This document shows, piece after piece, positions 34,675-42,612 of a stretch of DNA of 64,000 bases. Position 1 is the stretch's first letter; the number at the start of each line of letters is the position of its first letter. Made by a program: the position numbers and the translations under genes. The notes beneath the pieces were generated by a model. It ran no database searches. It was given only the letters and a program-made list of their open reading frames with translations, and had not been told where the DNA came from. Location: positions 2,728,001 to 2,792,000 of the forward strand of contig NC_015717.1 of NCBI RefSeq assembly GCF_000253295.1. The letters are read 5' to 3'. This stretch comes from Hyphomicrobium sp. MC1. Lineage in GTDB: Bacteria; Pseudomonadota; Alphaproteobacteria; Rhizobiales; Hyphomicrobiaceae.

Positions 34675-35142
34675 TTACGGTGTCGCAGATGGAGGCGGCG
34701 TTGCCGATTCCGACGGCAGAAGTCCGCGCCGTTGCAATGTCTCCGCCGGCTTCTCGGTCGCCCATCTGCGTTCGGAGAATCCGAGCGGCACGGCAAGCCA
34801 GCCGAGTAACAACAGGAACGTCGCGACTGGCGCCAGGAAGAGCGCGACTTGCGATCCCACGCGCAGGAAGCCCGTCCATATGGCCGCGAAGAGAAGCCCC
34901 AGCACGATGATCACCCACCCGCCGTCGTCAGCGCCGCGCGCGGTCGCGAACAGCAGTGCCGAGAAGAGCCCGACGAGACCGATCAGAACAGGGATGAACG
35001 GAAGATCGGCTTGCAGCGCGCCCATCGGCCAGCCACGCGAACGGGCAAAAAGCCGATAGGTCGCGAGGCTCAAGCCCCATCCAAGCGACGCGACGGCAAG
35101 CAAGAAGAGGTTGTCGACCATGGGTGCTGCACCGGGAAGCAT
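34675..35142 (-). CDS. Hypothetical membrane protein within the nuo operon
   Basis: A 155-residue protein with four predicted transmembrane segments (starting FLLAVASLGWGLSLATYRLF, then FIPVLIGLVGLFSALLFATA, WVIIVLGLLFAAIWTGFL and VALFLAPVATFLLLLGWLAV) and a polar Pro/Ser-rich C-terminus. The start at 35142 (MLPGAAPMVDN) has AAGGAG seven bases upstream; an in-frame start 13 codons earlier lacks this. I do not recognise a family. It lies between an SRPBCC gene and nuoE on the nuo strand and may be co-transcribed. Confidence 0.75.
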   Translation of the reverse strand: MLPGAAPMVDNLFLLAVASLGWGLSLATYRLFARSRGWPMGALQADLPFIPVLIGLVGLFSALLFATARGADDGGWVIIVLGLLFAAIWTGFLRVGSQVALFLAPVATFLLLLGWLAVPLGFSERRWATEKPAETLQRRGLLPSESATPPPSATP

Positions 35143-35231
35143 ACGCGGCTCCTTCTTTCCTGCTTTAAAAGCCGTCACCAATTTGGCAGGGCTTTGTGTC
35201 AGATGCCAGCCGTACCTTTGCGGCCTTGCAA

Positions 35232-35663
35232 TTATCGATTTTCGACTTGGGCCTTTAGCTCTGCGTTCATGGCGCCGAACCCACGCTCGGTCGCGACAAG
35301 GATTCCGCCAACAAACGGCACCAATAGCCCGGAAAACGCCTCCGATTGCGTGAAGCGCGTGTTTGCTCCCTCCGCGCTAAGCACGAACCGGTGCTCACCC
35401 GTGAAGAGCCCCGGAATGGGAAGCGATCCCCGCCAGCAGAAGCGTCGTTCGGGAACGAATTCGGTAACGACCGGCCGAAACGTCTGCGGTTTTCCGCCCG
35501 GCAGCGCGATAACCACCTCGAGCTTGCCGCCGACACGCTTTTCGCCCGCGATGCTGCGAATAAAAGGGTTCCAGCTCGGGTAGGCGTCGAAGGCCATCAG
35601 GACGGACCAGACGCGCGACGGCACAGCCTGGATCAGCACGGCCGTTTCGATCATGCGTGCCAT
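35232..35663 (-). CDS. SRPBCC (START-like) domain protein
   Basis: A 143-residue single-domain protein of the SRPBCC fold, a helix-grip fold with a deep hydrophobic pocket. The early signature ETAVLIQAVPSRVWSVLMAF followed by DAYPSWNPFI, the central strands and the long C-terminal helix (GFGAMNAELKAQVENR) fit the family well. Members bind lipids or polyketides, or act as cyclases or hydrolases; the substrate here is unknown. It begins seven bases after nuoD, so it is almost certainly co-transcribed with complex I. No signal peptide. Confidence 0.85.
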   Translation of the reverse strand: MARMIETAVLIQAVPSRVWSVLMAFDAYPSWNPFIRSIAGEKRVGGKLEVVIALPGGKPQTFRPVVTEFVPERRFCWRGSLPIPGLFTGEHRFVLSAEGANTRFTQSEAFSGLLVPFVGGILVATERGFGAMNAELKAQVENR

Positions 35664-35669
35664 GGCGAA

Positions 35670-36860
35670 TCAGCGGTCGATTTCGCCGAAGACGATATCG
35701 AGAGAGCCGAGGATCGCCGAGACGTCGGCGAGCATGTGGCCGCGATTGATGTGATCCATCGCCGCCAGATGCGGGAAGCCGGGCGCGCGGATCTTGCAGC
35801 GGTAGGGTTTGTTCGAACCATCGGCGACAAGGTAGACGCCGAATTCGCCCTTCGGCGCTTCGACGGCCGCGTAGACTTCACCGGGCGGCACGTGGATGCC
35901 TTCGGTGTAGAGCTTGAAGTGATGAATGAGCGCTTCCATCGAACGCTTCATCTCTGCGCGCTTGGGCGGCACGACCTTCTTGTTCTGTGCGACGTGCGGG
36001 CCTTGGCCGCTGGCCGACTTCAAAAGCTCGCAGCACTGCTTCATCAGCTTGGTCGACTCACGCATTTCCTGCATGCGGATGAGGTAGCGATCGTAGCAAT
36101 CGCCGTTCTTGCCGATCGGGATATCGAAATCGAGTTCAGCATAGCATTCGTAGGGCTGCGCCTTGCGCAGGTCCCAGGCGGCGCCGGAGCCGCGGACCAT
36201 GACGCCAGAAAATCCCCACGCAAACGCTTCATCGAGCGGGACGACGCCGATATCGACATTGCGCTGCTTGAAAATCCGGTTCTCGGTCAGCAGACCATCG
36301 ATGTCGTCCAGAACCTTCAGAAACGGATCGCAGAAAGCGTAGATATCGTCGATCAACTGATCGGGCAAATCCTGATGGACGCCACCGATGCGGAAGTACT
36401 TGGCGTGCATGCGCGAGCCTGATGCCCGCTCATAGAACACCATCAGCTTTTCGCGCTCTTCGAAGCCCCAGAGCGGCGGGGTCAACGCGCCGACGTCCAT
36501 CGCTTGGGTGGTGACGTTCAAGAGATGGGACAAGAGGCGCCCGATCTCGGAATAAAGCACGCGGATGAGCTGTGCGCGGCGCGGAACTTCCAACCCTAGA
36601 AGCTTTTCTGCTGCGAGGCAGAACGAATGTTCCTGGTTCATCGGCGCGACGTAATCGAGGCGATCGAAGTAGCCTATCGCCTGCATATACGTCTTGTGCT
36701 CGATCAGCTTTTCGGTGCCGCGATGGAGAAGCCCGATGTGCGGATCGACCCGCTCGACCACCTCGCCATCGAGTTCGAGCACCAAGCGCAGCACGCCATG
36801 CGCTGCCGGGTGCTGCGGCCCGAAGTTGATGTTGAAATTGCGGATCTCAGTCTCGGCCAT
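35670..36860 (-). CDS. nuoD: NADH-quinone oxidoreductase subunit D
   Basis: 49-kDa-type subunit that forms the quinone head-group site. The 396-residue protein begins MAETEIRNFNINFGPQHPAA, with the signature GPQHPAAHGVLRL and LLHRGTEKLIEHKTY, and ends with the family's CKIRAPGFPHLAAMDHIN and GSLDIVFGEIDR. nuoC is a separate gene, unlike in E. coli, where nuoC and nuoD are fused. I use the ATG at 36860, two bases after the stop of the thioesterase gene; a TTG two codons earlier also exists. Confidence 0.97.
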   Translation of the reverse strand: MAETEIRNFNINFGPQHPAAHGVLRLVLELDGEVVERVDPHIGLLHRGTEKLIEHKTYMQAIGYFDRLDYVAPMNQEHSFCLAAEKLLGLEVPRRAQLIRVLYSEIGRLLSHLLNVTTQAMDVGALTPPLWGFEEREKLMVFYERASGSRMHAKYFRIGGVHQDLPDQLIDDIYAFCDPFLKVLDDIDGLLTENRIFKQRNVDIGVVPLDEAFAWGFSGVMVRGSGAAWDLRKAQPYECYAELDFDIPIGKNGDCYDRYLIRMQEMRESTKLMKQCCELLKSASGQGPHVAQNKKVVPPKRAEMKRSMEALIHHFKLYTEGIHVPPGEVYAAVEAPKGEFGVYLVADGSNKPYRCKIRAPGFPHLAAMDHINRGHMLADVSAILGSLDIVFGEIDR

Positions 36861-36862
36861 GT

Positions 36863-37312
36863 TCAAACGGTCCCGCGCGTGATGGGTGCAAGCCTGGCGA
36901 TCTTCGCCTTTTCGTTCACCCGCTGCTCGAACTTTTCCCAGTTGACGACCATACGCTGATGCTCGCCCTCGCCAATTAGGTCAATGCCGTCGTGGGCTTT
37001 GACATGAAAATATAGGCGGCGGCCAGCAACTTTCGTGCATTCGGCGTCGACCGTCACCGTTTGTCCGGGGACTGTGGCGGCGAGGTGCGAAACATTGATG
37101 TGGACGCCAAGCGAACCCTCTCCTTTATCGAGGTGGGGTGCAATGATGTGCAGGCACGTCCATTCCATCAGGCCGACCATGTAGCCTGTCGCGAACACCG
37201 TCGGCATGAGCTGGAACTCATGCGCCTCGGGGTAGAGATGCGGCACGGTCTTCGTCGCGGGAACACGATACGTGAATTGCGTCTTGGCACCGGGATGAAG
37301 CGTATCTTTCAT
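36863..37312 (-). CDS. FlK-like acyl-CoA thioesterase (hotdog fold)
   Basis: A 149-residue hotdog-fold protein resembling fluoroacetyl-CoA thioesterase FlK and its relatives. The active-site residues known for FlK fall at the same numbers here: Thr42 and Glu50 in FATGYMVGLMEW, and His76 in GVHINVSHLAATVPG. Family members hydrolyse short acyl-CoAs; the true substrate cannot be read from sequence and fluoroacetyl-CoA is not implied. It lies inside the nuo operon, two bases before nuoD and ten bases after a small membrane protein gene, so it is probably co-expressed with complex I. Confidence 0.85.
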   Translation of the reverse strand: MKDTLHPGAKTQFTYRVPATKTVPHLYPEAHEFQLMPTVFATGYMVGLMEWTCLHIIAPHLDKGEGSLGVHINVSHLAATVPGQTVTVDAECTKVAGRRLYFHVKAHDGIDLIGEGEHQRMVVNWEKFEQRVNEKAKIARLAPITRGTV

Positions 37313-37322
37313 TGCGCGCCGC

Positions 37323-37652
37323 TCACACCCGGTCTTTCAAATTGCGTATCGTGATGTAGAGGCTCGAAGCCGTCCCTGCGACTGCGAACAAGCCGACGAA
37401 GAACCCCCAAAAGTGGGGACCTGTCGTGCGTCCAAACCAGGGATAGAGCAGCTCAAAAAGCGCAGAAACAAATACCACGCCTAAGGGCACGACAATGGTG
37501 CCGTAGGGCAAAAAGCGGCATACGGCACCAAGAACCAAGCCTGCCACAGCGCGCGGCCAGTCGATGATAAAGGCCATGGTCATGAAGGCCGCCGCGATTG
37601 CGACGCTGACTTCCAGTTGCATTGCGATCCGGGTCCTGTGCATCACCGCCAT
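37323..37652 (-). CDS. Small membrane protein within the nuo operon
   Basis: A 109-residue protein with three or so hydrophobic segments (SVAIAAAFMTMAFIIDW, GTIVVPLGVVFVSALFELLY and HFWGFFVGLFAVAGTASSLY). The ATG at 37652 has a strong GGAGG six bases upstream, which supports translation. No family recognised. It is placed between nuoC and the FlK-like thioesterase; the 173-base gap to nuoC contains no other convincing gene. Confidence 0.7.
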   Translation of the reverse strand: MAVMHRTRIAMQLEVSVAIAAAFMTMAFIIDWPRAVAGLVLGAVCRFLPYGTIVVPLGVVFVSALFELLYPWFGRTTGPHFWGFFVGLFAVAGTASSLYITIRNLKDRV

Positions 37653-37825
37653 TTCGCACCTCCGACAACCTCGTTGTTATCGGCGACCGCGAAAAGGCGC
37701 ACCTCGCGCCGACCTCTGAATTCGAGAGCATGCCCCTGCTTCGGCGCCTCGGGCAACGCAGCTGAACAACTGGATGGCAAGACTAAACGAACGAACATTT
37801 AAAGCGGAACGCCAGATTGCGGGCT

Positions 37826-38431
37826 TTAAGATTTCGGACCGGCTTTCTCGTCGCCCGGCAGAACGTGACTGGGACCTTCCCACGGGCTCTCGAAATCGAA
37901 ATCGCGGAACTCCTGGGTGAGCTTCACCGGCTCGTAGACGACGCGTTTCTTCTCGTCATCATAGCGAACTTCGACATAGCCAGTGAGCGGGAAGTCTTTC
38001 CGCAGCGGGTGGCCCTGGAAACCGTAGTCCGTCAGGATGCGGCGCAGATCGGGATGACCGATGAAGCGGATCCCGTAAAGATCGTAGGCCTCGCGCTCGT
38101 ACCAGTTGGCAGCAGGAAACACGTCGTTGACGCTCGCGACGGGAGTTACCTCGTCGGTTGCGATCTTGACCCTGATGCGCTGGTTCAGGCGTGGCGACAG
38201 CAGATGATAGACGATATCGAAGCGTTCGGCCCGTTCAGGATAATCGACACCGCAGATGTCGATCAGAACTTCAAACAGGCACTTGGGATCGTCGCGGAGC
38301 TTGGTCAGCACGCCGACAATATCTTCACGAGCAACGGTGATCGTCAATTCGTCGTAAGCGATGGCCGACCGCTGCAAAGCAGCGCCCGCAATCGAATTTG
38401 CGGCATCCTGCAATACGGACAATTCGGTCAT
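37826..38431 (-). CDS. nuoC: NADH-quinone oxidoreductase subunit C
   Basis: 30-kDa-type subunit of the complex I peripheral arm. The 201-residue protein has the family signature ERFDIVYHLLSPRLNQRIRV and the C-terminal DWYEREAYDLYGI-like motif (NWYEREAYDLYGIRFIGHPD, then LRRILTDYGFQGHPLRKDFP). The start is uncertain: I chose the ATG at 38431 (MTELSVLQDA), with GGGAG somewhat far upstream; another in-frame ATG at 38464 would add 11 residues. It follows nuoB by about 60 bases. Confidence 0.95.
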   Translation of the reverse strand: MTELSVLQDAANSIAGAALQRSAIAYDELTITVAREDIVGVLTKLRDDPKCLFEVLIDICGVDYPERAERFDIVYHLLSPRLNQRIRVKIATDEVTPVASVNDVFPAANWYEREAYDLYGIRFIGHPDLRRILTDYGFQGHPLRKDFPLTGYVEVRYDDEKKRVVYEPVKLTQEFRDFDFESPWEGPSHVLPGDEKAGPKS

Positions 38432-38494
38432 CGGCCGGCGATCTCCCAGCGCGGCCGACAGCATGAGCCGGCCATGGTGATTTTTTGCTTTTGC

Positions 38495-39082
38495 CTAACG
38501 TTCGATCGTGCCAGTGCGGCGTATCTTCCGTTGCAGCAAAAGAATTCCGTAGAGCAGTGCTTCCGCGGTCGGCGGGCAACCCGGCACGTAAACATCGACC
38601 GGAACGATGCGATCGCAGCCGCGGACGACGGCATAGGAATAATGATAGTAGCCGCCGCCGTTGGCGCAGCTCCCCATCGAAATGACGTACCGCGGCTCGG
38701 GCATCTGGTCATAGACCTTCCGCAGCGCGGGCGCCATTTTGTTGGTCAACGTACCGGCGACGATCATCACGTCGGACTGCCGGGGCGAAGCACGGGGCGC
38801 AAAGCCGAAGCGCTCGACGTCATAGCGCGGCATCGAGACCTGCATCATCTCGACGGCGCAGCAGGCAAGGCCGAACGTCATCCACATCAACGAGCCGGTT
38901 CGCGCCCAATTGATGAGATCGTCGACGGTCGTGACGACAAAACCCTTATCGGCCAACTCGTTCGAGACGTCGGTAAAAAACGGATCGGCAGCCGGAGCGC
39001 CGGTCACAGCCGCGCCTTCGCGGACGCGGTCAAAGGTGCGATCGAAGAGCAAGCCAGGCGCGCCGTCGTCCTTCATGATCAT
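38495..39082 (-). CDS. nuoB: NADH-quinone oxidoreductase subunit B
   Basis: Subunit holding the terminal iron-sulfur cluster N2. The 195-residue protein has the ligand cysteines in FGLACCAVEMM, GSCANGGGYYHY and VPGCPPTAEALLYG. I place the start at 39082, where the ATG overlaps the nuoA stop (ATGA); an ATG two codons later is equally possible, and a longer form starting inside nuoA is unlikely. Confidence 0.97.
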   Translation of the reverse strand: MIMKDDGAPGLLFDRTFDRVREGAAVTGAPAADPFFTDVSNELADKGFVVTTVDDLINWARTGSLMWMTFGLACCAVEMMQVSMPRYDVERFGFAPRASPRQSDVMIVAGTLTNKMAPALRKVYDQMPEPRYVISMGSCANGGGYYHYSYAVVRGCDRIVPVDVYVPGCPPTAEALLYGILLLQRKIRRTGTIER

Positions 39083-39444
39083 TCCCATTCCAGCGCGCCC
39101 TTCTTCCATTCGTAGATGAAGCCGATGGTCAACACGCCGAGGAACACCATCATGGACCAGAAGCCGAAGACGCCGATTTCCTTGAAGGCGACTGCCCAGG
39201 GAAAGAGGAATGCGATCTCAAGATCGAAAATGATGAAGAGGATCGACACGAGGTAGAAGCGCACGTCGAATTTCATGCGGGCGTCGTCGAAGGCATCGAA
39301 ACCGCATTCGTAGGCCGAGACCTTCTCGGGATCAGGGTTGCGGACGGCGACGAGAAAGGGCGCGATCATCAGGGCGCCGCCAATCAGCAGAGCCACGCCG
39401 ATAAAGATAGCTATCGGCAAATATTGCGTAGTCAGATCCATCAT
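39079..39444 (-). CDS. nuoA: NADH-quinone oxidoreductase subunit A
   Basis: First gene of the complex I operon. The 121-residue membrane protein has three transmembrane helices and the conserved cytoplasmic loop with YECGFDAFDDARMKFDVRFY, then the FDLEIAFLFPWAV helix. Its ATG at 39444 faces a 360-base intergenic region that should hold the main nuo promoter. Confidence 0.97.
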   Translation of the reverse strand: MMDLTTQYLPIAIFIGVALLIGGALMIAPFLVAVRNPDPEKVSAYECGFDAFDDARMKFDVRFYLVSILFIIFDLEIAFLFPWAVAFKEIGVFGFWSMMVFLGVLTIGFIYEWKKGALEWE

Positions 39445-39804
39445 TGCAGTGCATCCGCTTGCACGAAGTGTCCGAGCGCCTTCTGTCCGGTGTTAACTCA
39501 CGCCGTCCTGCGGCGCAACACCCTGCTTCTGACCATGCCCTGAGCTAGAAACGCAGGACAAAACAGTTGCATCGCCCCGCATTGCCCGGACCTTTTTTCG
39601 TTCGAACGCCGATTGGAGGGCGTTGCAGTCCGGGGTTATTGCAGACCCGATCACAATTATTAATGCAATATTACTTTCTGCTGATAGCTATTCGGCGAGC
39701 ATTGTTCTTTACGCTTCGAGATCAGGCAAGATGACGAGCAATGTTCAGCAACCATTCAGAGCCAGAGGTGTTTTCTCCTGCAAGTTCTCCAGGGAGAGAT
39801 CCTC
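39445..39804. other. Divergent intergenic region between nuoA and an exported-protein gene
   Basis: This must carry the nuo promoter (minus strand) and the promoter of the plus-strand gene at 39805. No gene is visible. The right half is AT-rich compared with its surroundings (around 39650-39710), as promoters often are, but I cannot assign -35 and -10 boxes. A six-pair hairpin with AACGCC and GGCGTT arms near 39607-39626 is the only structure seen and is unremarkable. Confidence 0.4.
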
Positions 39805-40137
39805 ATGAAAACCTTGATTTATGCGCTCTCGACAGTAGCCATTGTTGGCGTCACGCCGCTTTCGGCGCAGGCAGCCGACCTTGACGGATATAATGGCGGT
39901 TATGTCGAACGCGGTCCGGTGGTCGAAGGCCCTCCGGTACGGGAATATTATTATGATGGCCCCGCTGTGACCTACTACGACGGGCCCCGCTATTACCGAC
40001 CCTATCCCTACTGGGCCGGCTATTATCCCTATCGTTATGGCTATTGGGGCGGCCGGCCGTATTATCGCGGCGGCTATTGGGGCCATCGCGGTGGTTGGCG
40101 CGGTGGACACTGGGGTGGTCATCGCGGCTGGCGATAA
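39805..40137 (+). CDS. Exported Gly/Tyr/Pro/Arg-rich protein
   Basis: A 110-residue protein with a clear signal peptide (MKTLIYALSTVAIVGVTPLS, cleavage likely after AQA near residue 23). The mature part is low-complexity, dominated by Tyr, Gly, Pro, Arg and Trp, and ends in a GHRGGWRGGHWGGHRGWR-type tail. The ATG at 39805 is preceded by GGGAGAG at a suitable distance. No domain is recognised; it looks like a small surface or matrix-associated protein, a type common in Rhizobiales without known function. Confidence 0.75.
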   Translation: MKTLIYALSTVAIVGVTPLSAQAADLDGYNGGYVERGPVVEGPPVREYYYDGPAVTYYDGPRYYRPYPYWAGYYPYRYGYWGGRPYYRGGYWGHRGGWRGGHWGGHRGWR

Positions 40138-40366
40138 CCCCCTGCTCTCTTTCAAATATTCCGTTCGAGTTCATCCTGCGCGCTGATCGGCAATCGGCGC
40201 GCAGATCGCTTTCTGCGTCAGGCGCCTCGCGATTGGATCGTTCGGCGGATTTGCGCGGGACCAATTTTGAGCTTTTTGGGGAGCGCGACCGCTGCGAACG
40301 CGGGCGAATGAGCGCAATTTTACTGATAGCCTCGCTGTTGCCCCGACTCTTGGTTAGGGATGGCAT

Positions 40367-41563
40367 ATGATTTGGACTAACCATATTGCTCATCGGCGGG
40401 GCGCACGCGCGGGGCTGACCGGGGCACGCGTGGCGTTCAAAGCGGCTGCCGTGGTGCTTGCCGCGTGCCTGCCGTTCCTCGCGGCCGGTCATAGCCAAGC
40501 GCAGCAATCCCCGCCCGTCGCGACGCATCCCTCGGCGGCAGCAGCGGCTGCAGCCGGACAGATCGCGGACTTCTTCAGTGAGGTCGGGGATCAGATCTAT
40601 GACGATTGCATCTTCGAACTCTCACAGGAGCAGATCGAGGTTCAGCAGGCTCTGATCGTGGCCTACATCAAGGCCGGCGCGAGCGCTGCCATGGCGCGAA
40701 AGCTCGCCGTGAAGCAAATTCATCCGCCGAAGTTGTCCGCAAAGTGCGAAGCCATCCGCCGTCTGCCGAAGGAACCAGGGCCGATCGCAAGCCTAGCGCC
40801 GACGGATGAGCCCGAAGCACCGTCGCCGCCTCCCGTCCTGCCGAAAGTGCCCGCGAAGGTCCCGACCGGCCCACCCATTTCCATCGCAAACAAGAGAACG
40901 CTTCCGCAGTGGGACTGCGCGCCTGGCGTCGATTTCGTCACCATTCAGCTCAACGGTTATCCGCGCAAGCTGACGGGCGGCGAAATCTGCAACCCGTTCG
41001 AGGATGTGATCCACGAGGTTCCGCCGACCGCCGGAACTTTCCGGCTCGGCTATACGATCCGGACCGGGCGGCTTTTTGTAATCTCCAGCGATCCACGTTC
41101 GAACGGACAAACGATCGCGTGGGCGATTTCCGGCCGAGAGATGTGCCGGAACAATCCCGATCCTGATTGTCTTGCGACGCGCGCCGTCGGCCCGCTGCCG
41201 CCAGGCGAATACACCTTCGGCTCAAACGATCCAAGCAAGCGCGTGACATGGGGGCCGAAGACCAAGCGGAACGTCGTCGGCATCTATCTCCGGAAGCTTT
41301 GGGACAAGGAGAGGTTCACGCCGCGCCAGACGGCCGCCATTCTCGCGCGCGGGAACATCGCCATTCACGAGCGCCTCAAGGGTGAGATGTCGGAGGCCTG
41401 CCTCGGGCTGGAACCGAAGGGCTGGGCTTACGTCGCGTCATTGGTTAAGGCTGGCCGTGCGACGGGCGTCAACGCCTATATCGACGAGCCGTATCCTCAA
41501 GTCGCGGAAAATCCGCCGATCGTCGTCGCCTCGTCGTTCTCGCTCACGTCGCTGTTCAAATAG
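40367..41563 (+). CDS. Exported protein with a YkuD/DUF2778-like C-terminal motif
   Basis: A 398-residue protein with a long-n-region signal peptide (residues 1-45, hydrophobic core FKAAAVVLAACLPFLAAG). It is followed by an Ala/Pro-rich region with a CIFELSQEQIEVQQALIVAY helix and a proline-rich linker (about 145-170), then a globular C-terminal domain. There, GPLPPGEYTFGS (residues 275-286) and IAIHERLKGEMSEACLGL (331-348, His334 and Cys345) resemble the substrate loop and the His...Ser-x-x-Cys active site of L,D-transpeptidase-like (YkuD or DUF2778) domains. That points to a cell-wall role, but the canonical SxGC motif is changed to SEAC, so the assignment is tentative. The gene is real by length and frame. 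Confidence 0.6.
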   Translation: MIWTNHIAHRRGARAGLTGARVAFKAAAVVLAACLPFLAAGHSQAQQSPPVATHPSAAAAAAAGQIADFFSEVGDQIYDDCIFELSQEQIEVQQALIVAYIKAGASAAMARKLAVKQIHPPKLSAKCEAIRRLPKEPGPIASLAPTDEPEAPSPPPVLPKVPAKVPTGPPISIANKRTLPQWDCAPGVDFVTIQLNGYPRKLTGGEICNPFEDVIHEVPPTAGTFRLGYTIRTGRLFVISSDPRSNGQTIAWAISGREMCRNNPDPDCLATRAVGPLPPGEYTFGSNDPSKRVTWGPKTKRNVVGIYLRKLWDKERFTPRQTAAILARGNIAIHERLKGEMSEACLGLEPKGWAYVASLVKAGRATGVNAYIDEPYPQVAENPPIVVASSFSLTSLFK

Positions 41564-41574
41564 CGACGCGAGCA

Positions 41575-41614
41575 CTTCAGCCCGTCACGACAATACGTAG
41601 CCAACGGGCTGAAG
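41575..41614. terminator. Inverted repeat at the convergent 3' ends of two genes
   Basis: CTTCAGCCCG at 41575-41584 and its exact complement at 41605-41614 enclose 20 bases and straddle the stop codon of the bestrophin gene, just after the stop of the plus-strand gene. A bidirectional terminator is plausible from position, but no T-run follows on either strand. Confidence 0.4.
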
Positions 41615-42475
41615 CTCGTCGGGAAGAGGCGACACGCCAAGAGAGCTGAGCATTTCGCGTTCCACGACGCGCACGAGCGCTTTGACCGGAAGGCTGTTGT
41701 CGGCGGGGGCGAATGGCTCGGCGAGGTCGTCGCCGATCGCGTCGAGCCCGAAGAATGTGTAGCTGATGAAGGCCACGATGACGGGCGTTCCCCAGCCGAG
41801 TTGCGGCGCGAGCGCAAACGGCAGCAACACGCAAAACAGATAAACCGTGCGGTGAATGAGAAGCGTATAGGCGAATGGCAGCGGCGTCGCCCTGATGCGT
41901 TCACAGGCAGCCTGAACGTTCGAGAGGCCATTCATGCGGATGGCAGCAGACGAATAACGCCAATCCGATAGCGCTCCGGATTTATTCAGTTCAATCAGCT
42001 CCACACCGACCTGCCTGAGAATGGCATCAGTCACGTTGGGGCCGGCGGATATCGTCGCGTCCCATGGGCGGGCTGCGGCCAGTTCATCCTCATCGCGAAG
42101 GCGCGCCGAGAGCGCATTGGCGAACGCGATCAAGGGCATGAAGATGCGGCGTTTGGCTTCCGTATCAAGGTCGGATAGCTCGCGCATCAAAGACCGGACT
42201 TGAACGAGAAGCTCTCCCCATTGCTTGCGCCCTTCCCACCAGCGGTCGTAAGCGGCGCTGTTCCGGAAGCTCATGAAGATTGAAATGGCAATGCCGATCA
42301 GGCCGAACGGTGCCGTGCCCAGATGAGACATCGGCTCCAGATGAAAATCGCCAGTAAAGACGACGACGCAAGAGAGCACCGTAATGAAAAGGCAGCGCCA
42401 TGCGACACGGCCCGCGATGGATCCGCGGACGGCAAAGAGGATGTCGAAAAAGGAGGCTTTTGGGCGGACGATCAA
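41585..42475 (-). CDS. Bestrophin family (UPF0187) anion channel protein
   Basis: A 296-residue membrane protein of the bestrophin family, which form pentameric chloride or other ion channels. Supporting segments are the N-terminal MIVRPKASFFDILFAVRGS, two early membrane helices, FMSFRNSAAYDRWWEGRKQW (the family signature), and the C-terminal FGLDAIGDDLAEPF segment that corresponds to the acidic cluster. The start codon is TTG at 42475; it is chosen because bestrophin-like proteins typically begin MIVRP. Bacterial physiology of this family is poorly known. It is transcribed alone, convergent with the YkuD-like gene. Confidence 0.88.
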   Translation of the reverse strand: MIVRPKASFFDILFAVRGSIAGRVAWRCLFITVLSCVVVFTGDFHLEPMSHLGTAPFGLIGIAISIFMSFRNSAAYDRWWEGRKQWGELLVQVRSLMRELSDLDTEAKRRIFMPLIAFANALSARLRDEDELAAARPWDATISAGPNVTDAILRQVGVELIELNKSGALSDWRYSSAAIRMNGLSNVQAACERIRATPLPFAYTLLIHRTVYLFCVLLPFALAPQLGWGTPVIVAFISYTFFGLDAIGDDLAEPFAPADNSLPVKALVRVVEREMLSSLGVSPLPDELQPVGYVLS

Positions 42476-42612
42476 GGGCGGGACCTGCGCTCAGGTAGGG
42501 GTGCTGCTTGATTATCTTCTATGCGCCGAAGTGGAAGCTCGCAATTGGCTTGGACGTCGTATCCCGGGAAACGTATGCACCAGGCACTGAGCGGCGACTG
42601 AAGGTCTGCCGC

